Assembly: GCF_010384365.1 (NCBI RefSeq)
Contig: NZ_CP048397.1
Span: 6,324,001-6,388,000, forward strand
DNA: 64,000 nucleotides
Source: Streptomyces sp. S4.7
GTDB taxonomy: Bacteria; Actinomycetota; Actinomycetes; Streptomycetales; Streptomycetaceae
Direction: 5' to 3'
This document shows positions 24,366 to 33,752 of this stretch, in pieces (position 1 is the stretch's first letter; the number at the start of each line of letters is the position of its first letter). The translations under genes and the position numbers were made by a program. The notes under the pieces are model-generated. The model searched no databases, was not told the origin of the DNA, and saw only the letters and a program-made list of their open reading frames with translations.

Positions 24366-25669
24366 GTATCACACCACTGGACGTCACCGCTGTGCCCCTG
24401 CACGGGCCGGAACACGCGGCCGATCCCCAGCGCAGCTATGAACTGCTGCGCCGCCAGGGGCCGGTCGGCGTCGCCGAGATCTCCCCCGGTGTCCTCGTCC
24501 ACCTCGTCACCGACTACCAGGCGGCGCTCGGGCTCCTGCAGGACACGGAGACCTGGTCCAAGGACACCCGTAAGTGGCTGCCGCAGGTTCCGGAGAGCAG
24601 CCCGATCCGGCCGATGGTGGAGTGGCGGCCCAGTCTCTTCTTCGCCGACGGTGAGGAGCACGCGCACCTGCGCAAGGTGATCACGGACAGTTTCGCCCTC
24701 CTGGACCCCAACGACGTACGGGTTCTGACGTTCCGTTTCGCCGACCGGCTCCTGCAGGACTTCGCGGACGCCGGGACCGTCGACCTCGTCAGCCAGTACG
24801 CGCAGCAGTTGCCGTTGATGGTGTTCAACGCCCTGTTCGGCATGGAGGACGAACACGGTCCCCGGCTCGTGGGGGCGCTCGCGGCGATGATGGACACCGA
24901 CCCCGAACGCAAGGCGTCCGGCGCCCAGTTGTTCGGCGGCTATCTGCAGACCCTCTATCAGGCCAAGGCCGAGAAGCGCGGCCACGACCTGACCTCCTGG
25001 TTCATCGACCACCCCAACGGGCTGAACCAGGAAGAGGTGATGAACCAGATCATCATCATCTTCGGTGCGGGGAACGAGCCGACGGCCAACCTCATCGCGA
25101 ACACCTGCGTCCGGATGCTGAGCGACGACCGGTACTTCGGCACGCTCACCACCGGAAGCCTGCCCGTCCAGCACGCCATCGACGAGGCGCTGTGGCACGA
25201 CTCGCCGCTCGCCAACTACAGCTTCCACTTCCCCAAGGAGGACGTCACCTTCCACGGCACGCGCATCCCCGCCCACTCCCCGGTCATGGTCTCGTACGCC
25301 GCCGCCAACACCTGCCCCCACTCGGGGGTTCCGGCCGACGGCTACCGCTCGGGAACCAAGGCACACCTGGCGTTCGCCGCCGGGCCGCACGCCTGCCCGG
25401 CACGTGATCTCGCCCTGCTGATCGCGACGGCCGCGATCGAACGACTCGCCAGCTACCTGCCGGACATCGAACTGGCCGTAGCGCCCGATCAGTTGACATA
25501 CCGCGACGGGCCCGTCCACCGGACGCTCACGTCGCTCCCCGCCCGGTTCACTCCGCTGACTCCCGACGCCAAGGGCATCACCCCTTGGAGCCGCAGCTCC
25601 GCCGGCCCGCGGACAGTCACCGGGGCGTCCTCGACAGCAGGCGACCGTATGTCGGTGACAACTTCCTGA
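24362..25669 (+). CDS. cvnE: Conservon cytochrome P450 (CvnE) with EALW in place of ExxR
   Basis: 435 residues. I-helix FGAGNEPTAN (E-P again instead of the acid/Thr pair); haem loop FAAGPHACP with ligand C345. The K-helix motif reads E275-A-L-W278, so the normally invariant Arg is Trp. Published work on the streptomycete CYP157 family, also encoded in conservons, describes the same loss, and this protein probably belongs near it. Such P450s may be unable to work alone or may act with a partner P450. A Ser/Thr-rich C-terminal tail is unusual. GTGA overlap with cvnD; 149 bp to the next gene, same strand. Confidence 0.9.
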   Translation: MSITPLDVTAVPLHGPEHAADPQRSYELLRRQGPVGVAEISPGVLVHLVTDYQAALGLLQDTETWSKDTRKWLPQVPESSPIRPMVEWRPSLFFADGEEHAHLRKVITDSFALLDPNDVRVLTFRFADRLLQDFADAGTVDLVSQYAQQLPLMVFNALFGMEDEHGPRLVGALAAMMDTDPERKASGAQLFGGYLQTLYQAKAEKRGHDLTSWFIDHPNGLNQEEVMNQIIIIFGAGNEPTANLIANTCVRMLSDDRYFGTLTTGSLPVQHAIDEALWHDSPLANYSFHFPKEDVTFHGTRIPAHSPVMVSYAAANTCPHSGVPADGYRSGTKAHLAFAAGPHACPARDLALLIATAAIERLASYLPDIELAVAPDQLTYRDGPVHRTLTSLPARFTPLTPDAKGITPWSRSSAGPRTVTGASSTAGDRMSVTTS

Positions 25670-25817
25670 CCTGCCCTCCCATGCCGTGTCGCGGTGGTGC
25701 CGTCGGCCAAGGACCCGCACCACCGTGACACCCGCGGGAAAGCCGGTGTCCTGGCCGCGTCCTCTGCCCGAACGGAACCACCATGACGGTTCTCGACCGA
25801 AAGGGGATCAACCACCG

Positions 25818-26900
25818 ATGGCAACCACATGTCCCGCCGCCAGTCCACCGGACCTGATGTCCGTACGGCACCAGGTGAGCGCGGCCCTGACCACATTCCT
25901 CGACGCCAAGGAGGAGGCGGCGCCGGGGACCGAACTGCTCTATCTGACCTCCACCTTGCGCGCGTTCCTCACCGGCGGGAAACGGCTGCGATCCGTGCTG
26001 TGCGTCTACGGGTGGCACGCCGCCGGCGGGGACGGAGAGATGACGGCCGCCATCCGCGCGGCCGCGAGCCTCGAACTCTTCCAGGTCTTCGCCCTCGTGC
26101 ACGACGACGTGATGGATGACAGCGATGTCCGACGCGGCCGGCCCTCCGCGCACCGCGCGCTGGCCGCCGCGTACACCGACAACGGCGGTCCCCACGGGCG
26201 TGCCGCCGCGCACGGGCTGGGCGCCGCCGTCCTCCTCGGAGACCTGGCACTCGTGTGGTCCGACGAATTCCTCCATACGGCGGGCCTCGACCCGAGCAGG
26301 CTCGCCCAAGTGCTGCCGCTGGTGGCCGAGATGCGCAGCGAAGTGATGTACGGCCAGCTCCTGGACCTGCAGACCACCGGCCGGCTGACCGGCGATGTCG
26401 AAACGGCGCTGCACGTCATCCGGTACAAGACCGCCAAGTACACCGTGGAACGCCCTCTTCACATAGGAGCGGCGGTGGCCGGAGCCCCGCCGGCCGTGCT
26501 CGACGCCTGCACCGCGTTCGGCGTCCCACTGGGAGAAGCGTTTCAGCTGCGGGACGACCTGCTCGGAGTGTTCGGCGATCCCGCGGAGACCGGCAAGCCG
26601 GTACTGGACGACCTGCGCGAGGGGAAGGCCACCGTACTGATGGCCCTCGCCGTCCAGCGAGCCTCCGCCACCGAGCGCGGGACCCTGCGCGGCCTCGTCG
26701 GCCGGAGCGACCTCGACGAGGACCAGGCCGCCGAGATACGGACCATCCTCGACTCCACCGGCGCCCGGCAGAGCGTGGAAGAGAAGATCACCGCCCGCCG
26801 CGACGAGGCCCTCGCCGCACTGGACGAGGCGCCCTTCCCGGAAGAGACCACCGGCCGGTTGCGCGAGATCGCCCTGGCCGCCACGGAGCGGCGGACATGA
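25818..26900 (+). CDS. Polyprenyl diphosphate synthase (GGPP synthase type)
   Basis: 360-residue trans-isoprenyl synthase that condenses IPP with allylic diphosphates in the cytoplasm. The first Asp-rich motif is D96-D97-V-M-D100-D101, the second D246-D247-L-L-G-V-F-G-D254; GGKRLRSVL is the IPP-binding block. Product length cannot be proved from sequence, but the next three genes are diterpene enzymes, so C20 GGPP is by far the likeliest. ATG 25818; its stop overlaps the cyclase start as ATGA. Confidence 0.9.
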   Translation: MATTCPAASPPDLMSVRHQVSAALTTFLDAKEEAAPGTELLYLTSTLRAFLTGGKRLRSVLCVYGWHAAGGDGEMTAAIRAAASLELFQVFALVHDDVMDDSDVRRGRPSAHRALAAAYTDNGGPHGRAAAHGLGAAVLLGDLALVWSDEFLHTAGLDPSRLAQVLPLVAEMRSEVMYGQLLDLQTTGRLTGDVETALHVIRYKTAKYTVERPLHIGAAVAGAPPAVLDACTAFGVPLGEAFQLRDDLLGVFGDPAETGKPVLDDLREGKATVLMALAVQRASATERGTLRGLVGRSDLDEDQAAEIRTILDSTGARQSVEEKITARRDEALAALDEAPFPEETTGRLREIALAATERRT

Positions 26901-28564
26901 CCGCCCGCCCGTCCACCGTCACCGCAACCGTGAGGTCGAACGAACCCGTGAACGACACGGTCGCGAACGCGACCTACCCCGAACAGGCCGCCCGACTGGT
27001 GGCCGGCATCGACCAGGACCCGTGGGGCAGCGTCCGCCCCTCCCTGTACGAGACCGCGCGGGTCGTCTCGGCGGCCCCCTGGCTGTCCGGCGAACAGCGC
27101 CGGATCGCGTATCTGCTCAACGCGCAGGCACCCGATGGGAGTTGGGGTGAAGGGCCGGAGCGCTACCGGCTGCTGCCGACCCTCAGCGCCGTGGAAGCCG
27201 CACTGGCGCTCCTGGGACGGGGAGGCATGTCCGAGGAGACGACCCGGCGCCTCACCACCGCGGTCGACAGCGGTCTCGCCGCGCTGCGCGCGCTGCCCTC
27301 GGCAGGACCCTGGCCCGACACCGCCGCGGCCGAGATCCTCGTCCCCGGCCTCGTCGCGAAGATCCACGAGCGGCTCACCCACGTCGGAGACGACCGGACA
27401 CCGGTCGTCGGCGACTGGCGTCCGGGGCCGGCGCCCGCGCTTCCCGGAGGCTACGACCAGTCCGTGCCCGGGTACCTGGCCAGGCGGTACGCCTCGGCGG
27501 GCAGCCTCCCCGTCAAGCTGCACCACACCTTCGAAGGCGTGGCCGGGTACATACCAGGGGCGCTCATACCCGACGGGCCGGACCTGCTGGGCAGTTCACC
27601 GGCCGCCACCGCCGCCCGGGCCGCGGTCTCGCACGAGCCCTCCGCCGGGACCGTCGCGGCCCTCGAAGCCGTGGCGGAACGCTACTCGGGCCTCTTCCCC
27701 GAGGCGGCCCCGATCCTTGTCTTCGAGCGCCTGTGGGTCGCCGCCGCGCTGGCCGGTGTCGATCTGCCCCCCACCAGTGTGCCCACCGTCCGCGCCTGGG
27801 CCACCGACCTCTACGACCCCCGGGGAGTGCGCGGCGCACCCGGACTCATGACGGACGCCGACGACACCGCCATGGCCGTGCTGGTGTCCTCACTGGTCGG
27901 CCTGGACCACACCCCCGAGCCGCTCGACCTGTTCCACAACGGCAGTCACTACGACTGCTACATAGGCGAGGACACCGGATCGGTCACCGCCAACGCCCAC
28001 GCGCTCCACGCGCTCGGCAGCTATCTGCGCCACCACCCCGAGGCACAGCACACCTACGGTCCCCGGGCGGACAAGCTGAGCGACTGGCTCGTCGGGCAGC
28101 AGCGGCCCGAAGGACCGTGGCCCGACAAATGGCACGCCTCGCCCTACTACGCCACCGCGCGGTGTGTGGCCGCGCTCTCGCGCCACGGCGGAGACCGGGC
28201 GGCCACCGCCGTCGGGACAGCCGTGGCCTGGACCCTCGACACCCAGCGCGACGACGGCTCCTGGGGGATCTGGGGCGGCACCACGGAGGAGACCGCGTAC
28301 GCCGCGCGGATCCTGCTGGCGACAGCCGATCCGCGGCCCCGGCACCTGCGCGCCCTGGACCTCGCCGAGACGTATCTGAACGAAGGGGCCGGCTCCGGCG
28401 AGCACCCCGCTCTGTGGCACGACAAGACCCTTTACGCGCCCGGCGCCATGATCGAGGCCGAAGTCCTCGCCGTGCGGGAACTGTTGCGCACACGGCACGG
28501 CACTGCCTGGCCGGGCGCCGGACGACCGCATCCAACGACGCGGGAAGGTAGGACAGACACGTGA
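26897..28564 (+). CDS. Class II diterpene cyclase (DxDD type)
   Basis: 555 residues, of the size of bacterial copalyl diphosphate synthases. The protonating motif is D320-A-D-D323 in GLMTDADDTAMAV. Beta/gamma-domain features include a QW-like APDGSWGEG at about residue 76 and another RDDGSWGIWGG near residue 450. It should cyclise GGPP to a bicyclic diphosphate (a labdadienyl/copalyl or hydroxylated analogue); stereochemistry is not readable. The ATG overlaps the synthase stop, and its own stop overlaps the P450 start, so four-gene coupling is clear. Confidence 0.9.
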   Translation: MTARPSTVTATVRSNEPVNDTVANATYPEQAARLVAGIDQDPWGSVRPSLYETARVVSAAPWLSGEQRRIAYLLNAQAPDGSWGEGPERYRLLPTLSAVEAALALLGRGGMSEETTRRLTTAVDSGLAALRALPSAGPWPDTAAAEILVPGLVAKIHERLTHVGDDRTPVVGDWRPGPAPALPGGYDQSVPGYLARRYASAGSLPVKLHHTFEGVAGYIPGALIPDGPDLLGSSPAATAARAAVSHEPSAGTVAALEAVAERYSGLFPEAAPILVFERLWVAAALAGVDLPPTSVPTVRAWATDLYDPRGVRGAPGLMTDADDTAMAVLVSSLVGLDHTPEPLDLFHNGSHYDCYIGEDTGSVTANAHALHALGSYLRHHPEAQHTYGPRADKLSDWLVGQQRPEGPWPDKWHASPYYATARCVAALSRHGGDRAATAVGTAVAWTLDTQRDDGSWGIWGGTTEETAYAARILLATADPRPRHLRALDLAETYLNEGAGSGEHPALWHDKTLYAPGAMIEAEVLAVRELLRTRHGTAWPGAGRPHPTTREGRTDT

Positions 28565-29919
28565 CGACCAGCAGATACGTTCCGCCGATCGCGCCGGGGA
28601 AGCTGCCGCTCATCGGACACGCCGTACCCCTGATCAAGGACCGCCTCGCCTTCATCCAGAGTCTGCGCGCGCACGGCCCCATCGTCCGCATCACCGTCGG
28701 CCCGAAGACGATGACGGTGGTCAACTCGACCGAGCTGATCCACAAGATGCTCACCAGCCAGTCCGACGAGTTCACCAAGGGACTGCTCTTCGAGAAGCTC
28801 AAACTCTTCGGCAAGGACGCCCTGCCCGTCGCCGAGGGCAAGCCCCATCTGCGCCGCCGCCGCATGATGCAGCCGGCCTTCCACCGCGAGCAGATCGCCG
28901 GTTACGTCAACACCATGCGGGAGACCGTGCAGCCGTACATCGCGGGCTGGGACGGCGGAACCCCGATCGACATGAAGACCGAGATGCAGCTCATGACACA
29001 GGGCGTCGTCATGTCCGCCCTGTTCTCCGCGGCGCCCCGGCGCGAACCCGCCCACACGATCCTCAACAGCGTCGACACGGTCTTCAGGACCGCGCTCCAG
29101 CGCGCCCTGTTGCCCATCTCCGCCCTCGAACGGCTGCCCACCCGGCGCAACCGGAAGGCGCGGGACGCCGGCAGCGCGCTGCGTACCGCGGTCGCCGAGA
29201 TCATCGCGGAACACCGCGCCAACCCCGGGGCGTACGACGACGTCGTCTCGCTGCTTTTGACCGCGAGGGACGAGACCGGCGCGGCGCTGCCCGACGACGA
29301 GATCCTCTCGGAGGTCACCGGACTGCTCGCCGCGGGCTCCGAGACCACCGCGGTCGTCCTCGCCTGGCTCTTCCACGAGCTGGGCCGCAACCCGGACCTG
29401 GAACGCCGGCTCCACGAGGAGGTCGACCCCGTCCTCGCCGAAGGCCCGATCACCGCCGACCGCGTCCCCCGGCTCGCCTTCACCCGCAGGCTCGTCAGCG
29501 AGACCCTGCGGCTGTACAGCCCCGCGTGGCTCGTGACCCGGCAGGCCATCTCGGACGTGCGACTGGGCGAGTTCAGCCTGCCGGCCGGCACGGACGTGAT
29601 CTGGAGCGCCTACGCGCTGCACCGGGACCCCGACATCTACCCCGACCCGCTGCGCTTCGACCCCGACCGCTGGCTCCCGGAGCGTCCCCAGCCGCCGAAG
29701 GGCGCCTTCATTCCCTTCGGTTCCGGCAAACGCATGTGCATGGGGGACGCGTTCGCCTGGACGGAGGCGACCATCATCACGGCGATGGTCGCCTCCCGCT
29801 GGCGGCTCCGGCCGACACCGGGCACCGTACGTCCGGTCGGCGCGATCACCACGCACCCGTCGTCGCTTCACATGGTCCCCGAACTCAGGCACCACGCCGT
29901 CACGGGGAGGGCCCGGTGA
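28561..29919 (+). CDS. Cytochrome P450 of the diterpene operon
   Basis: 452 residues with fully canonical motifs, unlike the conservon P450s: I-helix LAAGSETTAV, K-helix ETLR (SETLRLYSPAWLV), PDPLRFDPDRW and haem loop FIPFGSGKRMCMGDAF. It most resembles the bacterial CYP family with eukaryotic-like spacing. It probably oxidises the diterpene scaffold. GTG 28561 overlaps the cyclase stop, and the stop overlaps the class I synthase start at 29916. No ferredoxin or reductase gene is in the cluster. Confidence 0.9.
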   Translation: MTTSRYVPPIAPGKLPLIGHAVPLIKDRLAFIQSLRAHGPIVRITVGPKTMTVVNSTELIHKMLTSQSDEFTKGLLFEKLKLFGKDALPVAEGKPHLRRRRMMQPAFHREQIAGYVNTMRETVQPYIAGWDGGTPIDMKTEMQLMTQGVVMSALFSAAPRREPAHTILNSVDTVFRTALQRALLPISALERLPTRRNRKARDAGSALRTAVAEIIAEHRANPGAYDDVVSLLLTARDETGAALPDDEILSEVTGLLAAGSETTAVVLAWLFHELGRNPDLERRLHEEVDPVLAEGPITADRVPRLAFTRRLVSETLRLYSPAWLVTRQAISDVRLGEFSLPAGTDVIWSAYALHRDPDIYPDPLRFDPDRWLPERPQPPKGAFIPFGSGKRMCMGDAFAWTEATIITAMVASRWRLRPTPGTVRPVGAITTHPSSLHMVPELRHHAVTGRAR

Positions 29920-30878
29920 ACGACTCGACGCGCACGAAGGCGCCCGCCCTTCCGATGCCCGACCTGCGGGACTCCTTCCCCGGTCCCTTCCCGGCGAGCG
30001 CGCACGCCGACGACATCGAGCGCCACGCCACCGAGTGGCTCGGGACGTACCCGCTCGTCGCCTCGGAGCGCAAACTGGGCGCCCTGGCCAACATCACCGG
30101 CCAGGGGATGGCCCGCACCTTCCCGGCCGCCGGGCGGACCGACCTCTTTCTCTGCGCCGACCTCTTCCTGTGGCTCACCGCGTTCGACGACGCGCACGGC
30201 GAAGCAGCGGGAGCCCGCGATCCGGCGCGTCTGGTCCGCACGACCGGTGAGTACGTCCACCTCCTCGCCGGCCACGACGAACCGCCGGGCAGTCCGGGTC
30301 CCTTCGGCGCCGCGCTGGGCGACCTGCTGGCCCGGTTCGCGCAACGGGCCACTCCCACGCAGTACTTGCGGCTCACCGCACATCTGCGGGACAACCTCCT
30401 GGGCATCCTCTGGGAGGCGCACCACATCGACAGCCCGGCCCACGTCACCCTGTCCGACTACCTGGCGATGCGTCCGCACACCGTCTTCGTGCGGACCCTC
30501 ATGGTCACGGCGGAGATCGCACTCGGCCACGAACTGACCGAACGGGACCGGTCCTCGGAGTCGGCCCGGGAACTCCGGACGGCTGTCGCGGACCTCGCCG
30601 GCTGGATCAACGACCTCGCCTCGTACGCGAAGGAGACCGCCCACGACGGACCGACCACCCTCAACCTGCCGTCGCTGCTGATGCGAGAGCACGGGTGCGA
30701 CCTCGAAGAGGCGTTCCGGCTGGCCTCCCGCATGTGCGAACAGCAGGCCGCCGTCGCGTCCGCCCGGATCGCCGAACTGACCGTCGTCGAAGGCCCGTTG
30801 TCCGCGCACGCAGGAGCCCTCAAGTCCATCGCGTCCTCCTACGTCTGGCACATCGACCACTCCCGGTACCAGATCTAG
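29916..30878 (+). CDS. Class I terpene synthase
   Basis: 320 residues, the usual bacterial class I length. The Asp-rich motif is D91-D92-A-H-G-E96 (LTAFDDAHGE) and the NSE triad is N232, S236, E240 (NDLASYAKE), both needed for Mg2+ and diphosphate ionisation. The C-terminal R-Y pair (HSRYQI) is present. Next to a DxDD cyclase, it most likely ionises the cyclase product to complete a di- or tricyclic diterpene. GTG 29916; last gene of the overlapping set. Confidence 0.9.
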   Translation: MNDSTRTKAPALPMPDLRDSFPGPFPASAHADDIERHATEWLGTYPLVASERKLGALANITGQGMARTFPAAGRTDLFLCADLFLWLTAFDDAHGEAAGARDPARLVRTTGEYVHLLAGHDEPPGSPGPFGAALGDLLARFAQRATPTQYLRLTAHLRDNLLGILWEAHHIDSPAHVTLSDYLAMRPHTVFVRTLMVTAEIALGHELTERDRSSESARELRTAVADLAGWINDLASYAKETAHDGPTTLNLPSLLMREHGCDLEEAFRLASRMCEQQAAVASARIAELTVVEGPLSAHAGALKSIASSYVWHIDHSRYQI

Positions 30879-30896
30879 GTCCTGTCCGGCCGGACC
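30878..30896 (+). terminator. Hairpin at the end of the diterpene operon
   Basis: GGTCC-(9 nt)-GGACC begins at the synthase stop codon, with an inner perfect palindrome GTCCGGCCGGAC. Weak evidence for termination before the regulator gene. Confidence 0.35.
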
Positions 30897-30980
30897 GGGC
30901 CGTGCTCGACAGCGATCAAGGCGCGACCCGGTCCCGCTACACTCCGCCCTGAACGCACAGGCTTTCCGGGGGAGCCCAAC

Positions 30981-31982
30981 ATGCTGCGAGTCGATCTCCG
31001 TGGACGGGAGCTGGCCCGGCTGCGCGTGGCGGACGGAGCCGACGCTCTGTGGGAGGCCGCGCTCAGCCTCCACCTGCTCCAGAACCAGCACGTCCCGCCG
31101 GCCTTCGCTCCCTGGCGGCGCGAGGTCCGCTCGGCCCTGGAACGCGCCGGACTGGCCTCCGCTGTAAGGGAATTGATGCTGCTGTGCCCGTCGGCCGAGT
31201 ACTTCCCCGACTTCCTGACGCCCGGCCGCGGCGAGCTGGAAATCGATGTCGGTGTGGACCGGCTGCTGTCGACTCCCCGCCGCCGCCTGGTCGCCGATCT
31301 CGCACGACTCTACGCGCGCAGACGTGGACCGGTCCCGGCCACCGTACGGCGGCTGTCCGAGGGTGAAACGGAGGCGCTGCGCCGGCTCGGGACTACGCTG
31401 CGGCGGTACTACTCGCTCGCCGTGGCGCCGTACCTGCCCGCCATCCGCGCGCAGGCCGCGGCCGACCGGTCCCGCCGCGCGGAGGCGGCGCTGACCGGGG
31501 GAGCGGAGGGACTGGTGGCCAGCTACGAGGAGATGCCCGGCTGGCGCTGCGAGGAGGGCATCCTGCGCACGCCGTATCCGGTCAGCCGCGAACTCCGGCT
31601 GTACGGGCAGACGTTGACGCTGATTCCGGGTTTCTTCTGCGTCGGTACACCGCTGGCTCTCGTCGACGACGAGCTTCCCCCGGTGCTGGTCCACCCGCTG
31701 TCCCCCGCGCCCGGCTGGCTGTTCCGCCATCGGCAAGGTGAGGTGACGCCACCCGTCGCCCAGCTGATCGGCACCTCGCGCGCCCGGCTGCTCGAACTGC
31801 TCGACCGGCCGATGACGACGACGGGTCTGGCGGGGGCGCTGCGGATGGCCCCCTCGACGGCGAGCCGGCATGCCTCCGTACTCCGCGAGGCGGGCCTGCT
31901 CACCTCGCACCGGCACGGCAACCGGATGATGCACCACCGCACCCAGCTGGGCACCGCCCTGCTGGACGGCCCCGCCCCCTGA
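30981..31982 (+). CDS. Winged-helix regulator (ArsR-like HTH, DUF5937-type N-domain)
   Basis: 333 residues. A helical N-terminal domain of the type often joined to ArsR HTHs (ADALWEAALSLHLLQNQHVP) precedes a C-terminal winged helix (TTTGLAGALRMAPSTASRHA, SVLREAGLLTSHRHGNRM). ATG 30981 follows GGGGGAG. It is downstream of and co-directional with the diterpene genes, so it may regulate them, though no operator was seen. Confidence 0.78.
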   Translation: MLRVDLRGRELARLRVADGADALWEAALSLHLLQNQHVPPAFAPWRREVRSALERAGLASAVRELMLLCPSAEYFPDFLTPGRGELEIDVGVDRLLSTPRRRLVADLARLYARRRGPVPATVRRLSEGETEALRRLGTTLRRYYSLAVAPYLPAIRAQAAADRSRRAEAALTGGAEGLVASYEEMPGWRCEEGILRTPYPVSRELRLYGQTLTLIPGFFCVGTPLALVDDELPPVLVHPLSPAPGWLFRHRQGEVTPPVAQLIGTSRARLLELLDRPMTTTGLAGALRMAPSTASRHASVLREAGLLTSHRHGNRMMHHRTQLGTALLDGPAP

Positions 31983-32012
31983 GGCGGTGGTGCATCAACT
32001 ACGGCTGGGAGA

Positions 32013-33410
32013 TCAGCAGTTGGGCACGCCCGGCAGCCACGCGTCCGAGACGTCGATGAAGATGTTCGAGATGTAGCCGCCGTAGTCCGGCAGATACGAC
32101 CAGGCGTCGTTGCTGTACCCCTGGTAGTTGACCAGCTCGCCACGCTTCTGGCACTGGACCTTGACCGTTGTCGGTCCCGCCAGACTGGCCACCTGCGCCG
32201 AGGTGGTCGTCGCCGCCTGACGGATGCTCACGCCGGTGCCCCACGTCGGGAACGAGGTGCCGGGGCCCGGGTCACCGCCGCCGCCGTTGACCAGCGACAT
32301 GTAGTAGGTCCAGTTCCAGTTGGCGCCGGGGTCGGTGTGGTCGTTGCCCGGTACCTCGCTGTGGCCGACGATGCCCGCGCGGGTGCGCGGAATGCCGTAC
32401 TTCGCGGTGAGGTGACGGGTCAGCGCGGCCGACGAGCGGTACATCGAGTCGGTGAACCAGGACGGGTCGGCGACGAAGCCCTCGTGCTCGATGCCGATGG
32501 AGCTGGCGTTCGCGGAACGCGCGTGCCAGGCCGTGTTGGCGTCCCGGACCATCTGGGTGACCTGGCCGTCCGAGGAGCGGATCACATAGTGCGCGCTGAC
32601 CTGCGCGGACGGGTTCTGGAACCAGCTGATGGAGCCGGCGTACGACCCCTGGGTGACATGGACGACGACCTGGTTGATCGCCGCCGTACGGCCGGTCTGG
32701 TAGTTCGACGTGCTCGCCGGGACCCAGAGCGCGGGCCCGTAGTCGTCGCTCAGCACGCCGAAGTCCGAGGCGATGCTCGCGTACTTGCCGCGGTCGGGCG
32801 TCACCTTGCGCGCCTCGACGAGGATCTGCTCGTTGCCGGCGGCCTGGGCGCGCAGGCCCTTGTTCAGCAGGTCGTACGCGGTGTCCGCGTACAGCCGCGC
32901 CGTCCGGTCGTTCGCCGCCGCGCCGTACTCGGCGGCGACGGGGTACCACTCGGCGAGCGAGTCGCGGTCGGTGGCGTCCAGACCCTGTTCGTCGGCGACG
33001 GCGCGCAGGACGGCGGCGCCACCGCGGATGTTGGCCGCCGTGTCCTTCTTGAGGTCCGCCACGGACTCACCGGTGAGCTTCGCGGCCCGCTCCAGCGTCT
33101 TGTGCTTCGGCTGGCTGACCAGGTGCATCACACCGTAGCCGTTCGCCTGACTCGGTCTGCCGCCGTGGCCGTCGAGGTGCGTCTCGCCGTATCCGACGGC
33201 GACGAGCAGGTCACGGGGCACGTCGAACTCGGTGGCGGCCTTCTCGAACGCGGTGTTCATCGCGCCGGAGCCGGCTTCGGTGCCGGCGCCACCGGGGTAC
33301 GGCGCGGCCGTCGCCGGCTGGCCGGCGAGGGCCAGCGACGCGGCGACCACGCTGCCGAGGAGCGCGGCCCGGCCGCGCTTCCAGCCTGTCTTGCCTGTCA
33401 TCAAGGTCAT
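32013..33410 (-). CDS. Secreted peptidoglycan hydrolase: lytic transglycosylase-like plus amidase_2, C-terminal SH3-like module
   Basis: 465 residues. After a signal peptide (AALLGSVVAASLALAGQPAT), residues ~50-150 resemble a lysozyme/transglycosylase domain (EKAATEFDVPRDLLVAVGYG, NGYGVMHLV). Residues ~230-370 form an amidase_2 domain with VVVHVTQG, AHYVIRSSDGQV, SIGIEHEG and a GHSEVPGNDHTDPG zinc block. The last ~80 residues repeat the module FPTWGTGVSIR to WLPGVPNC. Probably a bifunctional wall hydrolase. ATG 33410 with GGAGA upstream. Divergent to the M23 gene. Confidence 0.88.
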   Translation of the reverse strand: MTLMTGKTGWKRGRAALLGSVVAASLALAGQPATAAPYPGGAGTEAGSGAMNTAFEKAATEFDVPRDLLVAVGYGETHLDGHGGRPSQANGYGVMHLVSQPKHKTLERAAKLTGESVADLKKDTAANIRGGAAVLRAVADEQGLDATDRDSLAEWYPVAAEYGAAANDRTARLYADTAYDLLNKGLRAQAAGNEQILVEARKVTPDRGKYASIASDFGVLSDDYGPALWVPASTSNYQTGRTAAINQVVVHVTQGSYAGSISWFQNPSAQVSAHYVIRSSDGQVTQMVRDANTAWHARSANASSIGIEHEGFVADPSWFTDSMYRSSAALTRHLTAKYGIPRTRAGIVGHSEVPGNDHTDPGANWNWTYYMSLVNGGGGDPGPGTSFPTWGTGVSIRQAATTTSAQVASLAGPTTVKVQCQKRGELVNYQGYSNDAWSYLPDYGGYISNIFIDVSDAWLPGVPNC

Positions 33411-33752
33411 CGATCTGCTCTCCGCTCAGTGGTGCGCGGGTCCGGGACCTGTGCGCACAAGTGGGGGCAAGGCGGGGTGAGGAGCTGTCAACTCCTGGGG
33501 TATACAGGTGACTTGAGGAGTGGTGCCGGGTGGGGGCTGTGGGGGTGGGGCAGGCGGGACGTACTCTGCCGCACCGGCGGCACCGACGCCATGATGGAGC
33601 GCCGACTTGTCAGGAGCAAGACATTTCATCTCCGACGAAACGCGCTGTCCAGTCGTTGTGGGACGGTGCGCCCGTCGCTACTTTTGCCGGGTCTCGCAGC
33701 GGTCGCCGGCCCGCCCGCCGATCGGCTGCTTCCCCCACACCCGGGAGCATTC
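33411..33752. other. Divergent promoter region between two wall-hydrolase genes
   Basis: 342 bases without a gene. It must hold both promoters. I see short G-rich runs (GGTGGGGGCTGTGGGGGTGG near 33522) but no consensus box, operator or RNA gene I can name. Confidence 0.4.
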
